Below the pieces are notes generated by a model. The model was not told the DNA's origin, ran no database searches, and saw only the letters and a list, made by a program, of their open reading frames with translations. 64,000 nucleotides of DNA from an uncultured Muribaculaceae bacterium (lineage in GTDB: Bacteria > Bacteroidota > Bacteroidia > Bacteroidales > Muribaculaceae). The stretch lies in contig CANQWS010000011.1 in the NCBI GenBank assembly GCA_947627615.1, positions 16,518 to 80,517 on the forward strand, given 5' to 3'. Shown in pieces: positions 62,825 to 64,000 of the stretch. Both the position numbers and the translations under genes were made by a program. Position 1 is the stretch's first letter. Each line of letters opens with the position of its first letter.

Positions 62825-63295
62825 ATGAATAAGTTCCGGCTATGTATTCTATTGCTTATCCTACAGCTGTCAGTACATGCACAGTCAATGATAGCTGAGG
62901 ATCCGGTTTGTCTAAATTGGGATTCCGGTCGTAGTTATATCAGCTATGAATTCGGATTATCAAAAATAAATAAGATATATATAGCCGAAGGAGACACCGT
63001 CTGTGATGTTTTAATCTGTGATGGAACGGGTAAAATAATTTCAACAACATGCCCGAAATCTCCTATTTTAAAATGGGCTTTTGACAAGATGCTGTTAGAA
63101 ATCAAGAGTGCTCAAACTTTAGTTGATAACGGTTGCAAACCGTATCATTACCAGTTAACGCTACATAATGATACATGTCAAATAATTGCTGCATCCTCGT
63201 CATTAAAAATGATATACAATGATGGCGTTAAGGATAGGATAAACGACCTTAAAGCTTATATGATTGATTTATGGCGTTCAAACTTTATAAAATGA
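62825..63295 (+). CDS. Secreted hypothetical protein (156 aa), AT-rich
   Basis: From the ATG at 62825, a signal peptide (LCILLLILQLSVHAQ) and a mature part with four Cys residues (PVCLNWDSG, DTVCDVLICDG, TTCPKS, DNGCKPYHY, DTCQII), suggesting disulphides. The base composition is clearly more AT-rich than in the core genes, indicating acquisition. No family recognised. The frame is open upstream to 62735, but without coding character. Confidence 0.6.
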   Translation: MNKFRLCILLLILQLSVHAQSMIAEDPVCLNWDSGRSYISYEFGLSKINKIYIAEGDTVCDVLICDGTGKIISTTCPKSPILKWAFDKMLLEIKSAQTLVDNGCKPYHYQLTLHNDTCQIIAASSSLKMIYNDGVKDRINDLKAYMIDLWRSNFIK

Positions 63296-63339
63296 CACGG
63301 TCCGCGTGCAAGTAATATGAACAGAAAACCTAAATTTCG

Positions 63340-63932
63340 ATGAAAACGATACTGATTGTTTTTGCAGTTTTCTTGTGCATGACTTTGTCATCAGCATTTG
63401 GAGGACCAACATCAGGTTTTAACAATGACAACTCTGATGATATCTTACGCAAGTCTTTGCCAGATTCGGTATATTCATTGCTTGAAGGTAAACCTGTCAT
63501 TTTCTATTCATACGGACATTATGGGTATTCATGGACTTTAATCGCAAAAATGGATAGCGGTTACCGGGCATTCAGCGGAAGAGTAGGTTACGGAGGGGAT
63601 TGTCATCTAAACAGACCAACGGAATTTAACCGGTTCGATAGCACATTATTATTCTCCAAAAATCAAAATCTCATTTCTTGGGGGCTGGACTCCTTATCAT
63701 CTATAATAAATAGCATGAAAAAATCAGCCGCGAACCATACATCAATTTTCACTCGGAGCTTTCCGTAATCAACTCTGATGGCCAAAATGTGTTCAGTTCA
63801 ACCAACGCTGTTGCGTATTCCGGGCCTGACAGCATAGGTTTCAACAAAAAATTTCATAAATTATGCCTGATAATGCGATGGCTTTCTGACTATAAAATTC
63901 GCCGGTCCATCCCTGATTCCGCAATTTCCTGA
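63340..63932 (+). pseudogene. Secreted hypothetical protein, probable frameshift near 63731
   Basis: The first frame (63340-63768) has a signal peptide (IVFAVFLCMTLSSAFGG) and GHYGYSWTLIAKMDSGYRAF. After codon AAATCAGCC (63721-63729) the other frame from 63732 reads EPYINFHSELSVINSDG onward without a stop until 63930-63932, with sensible composition (IMRWLSDYKIRRSIPDS). A one-base deletion about 63730 would join them into a protein of about 197 residues. Either an assembly error or a real broken gene. AT-rich like its neighbour; function unknown. Confidence 0.5.
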
Positions 63933-64000
63933 CTTCGTCACTTTTTGATTGTCAAAAAATGCGCCTATTGAATATCAGAGCATTAGCATGTGAAATGGGT

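Noticed and set aside
1..64000. CRISPR arrays, rRNA genes, and riboswitches
   Set aside because: No regularly spaced repeats, no rRNA sequence and no recognisable riboswitch core were seen on either strand.

Overview
The window looks like a Bacteroidales chromosome, most likely a Muribaculaceae-type gut commensal. Evidence: start codons lack Shine-Dalgarno boxes; several genes carry the Bacteroidetes promoter pattern TTG-N20-TAnnTTTG; gene families such as DUF4954, DUF4292, PorT-type barrels, T9SS-like sorting tails and the short RpoD are typical of the order. Family-level placement is inference.

Left part (1 to about 14.2 kb) is accessory DNA beside a tRNA-Pro(CGG) gene. It appears nested. 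An outer phage-like element is represented by a tyrosine integrase next to the tRNA and a 5'-truncated structural-type gene. Inside it sits a mobilizable-transposon-like unit: two tandem tyrosine integrases, a toprim primase / RepA-like ATPase / two excisionase-type HTH genes, an AbiH fragment at the window edge, and cargo. The cargo is a MATE exporter plus Vat-type acetyltransferase operon and an AraC/GyrI-type regulator with DUF3795 and META genes. A zinc-ribbon gene there seems to be the surviving end of a second, decayed AraC-type gene.

Middle (14.7 to 57 kb) is dense core chromosome, mostly on the minus strand. It holds a POT peptide transporter, SufE, an M28 peptidase, LigA, an ECF sigma locus flanked by two PorT-type barrels, xpt, a Skp-like lipoprotein with a 53-aa membrane protein, PepD, a muramidase, and a TPR / DUF4292 / EnvC-like / flippase operon. 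DUF4954, PrmA and a YtxH / YqjE-like cluster follow, then a GH20 hexosaminidase and two adjacent RpoD-type sigma genes. An ABC exporter, a DAACS symporter, a DUF2807 lipoprotein, an M23 peptidase, Ndk, RecG-IspD-CtpA, CoaD, ParE and NfeD-SPFH complete the stretch.

Right part (57.2 to 64 kb) holds a secreted pair (a small protein with a T9SS-like tail and an Asp-box propeller protein), DUF805, a decayed IS5-family element with intact ends, prfB with a programmed +1 frameshift, and two AT-rich secreted hypothetical genes, the last apparently frameshifted.

No CRISPR array or rRNA was seen. All assignments come from reading translated sequence and motifs; no database search was run.
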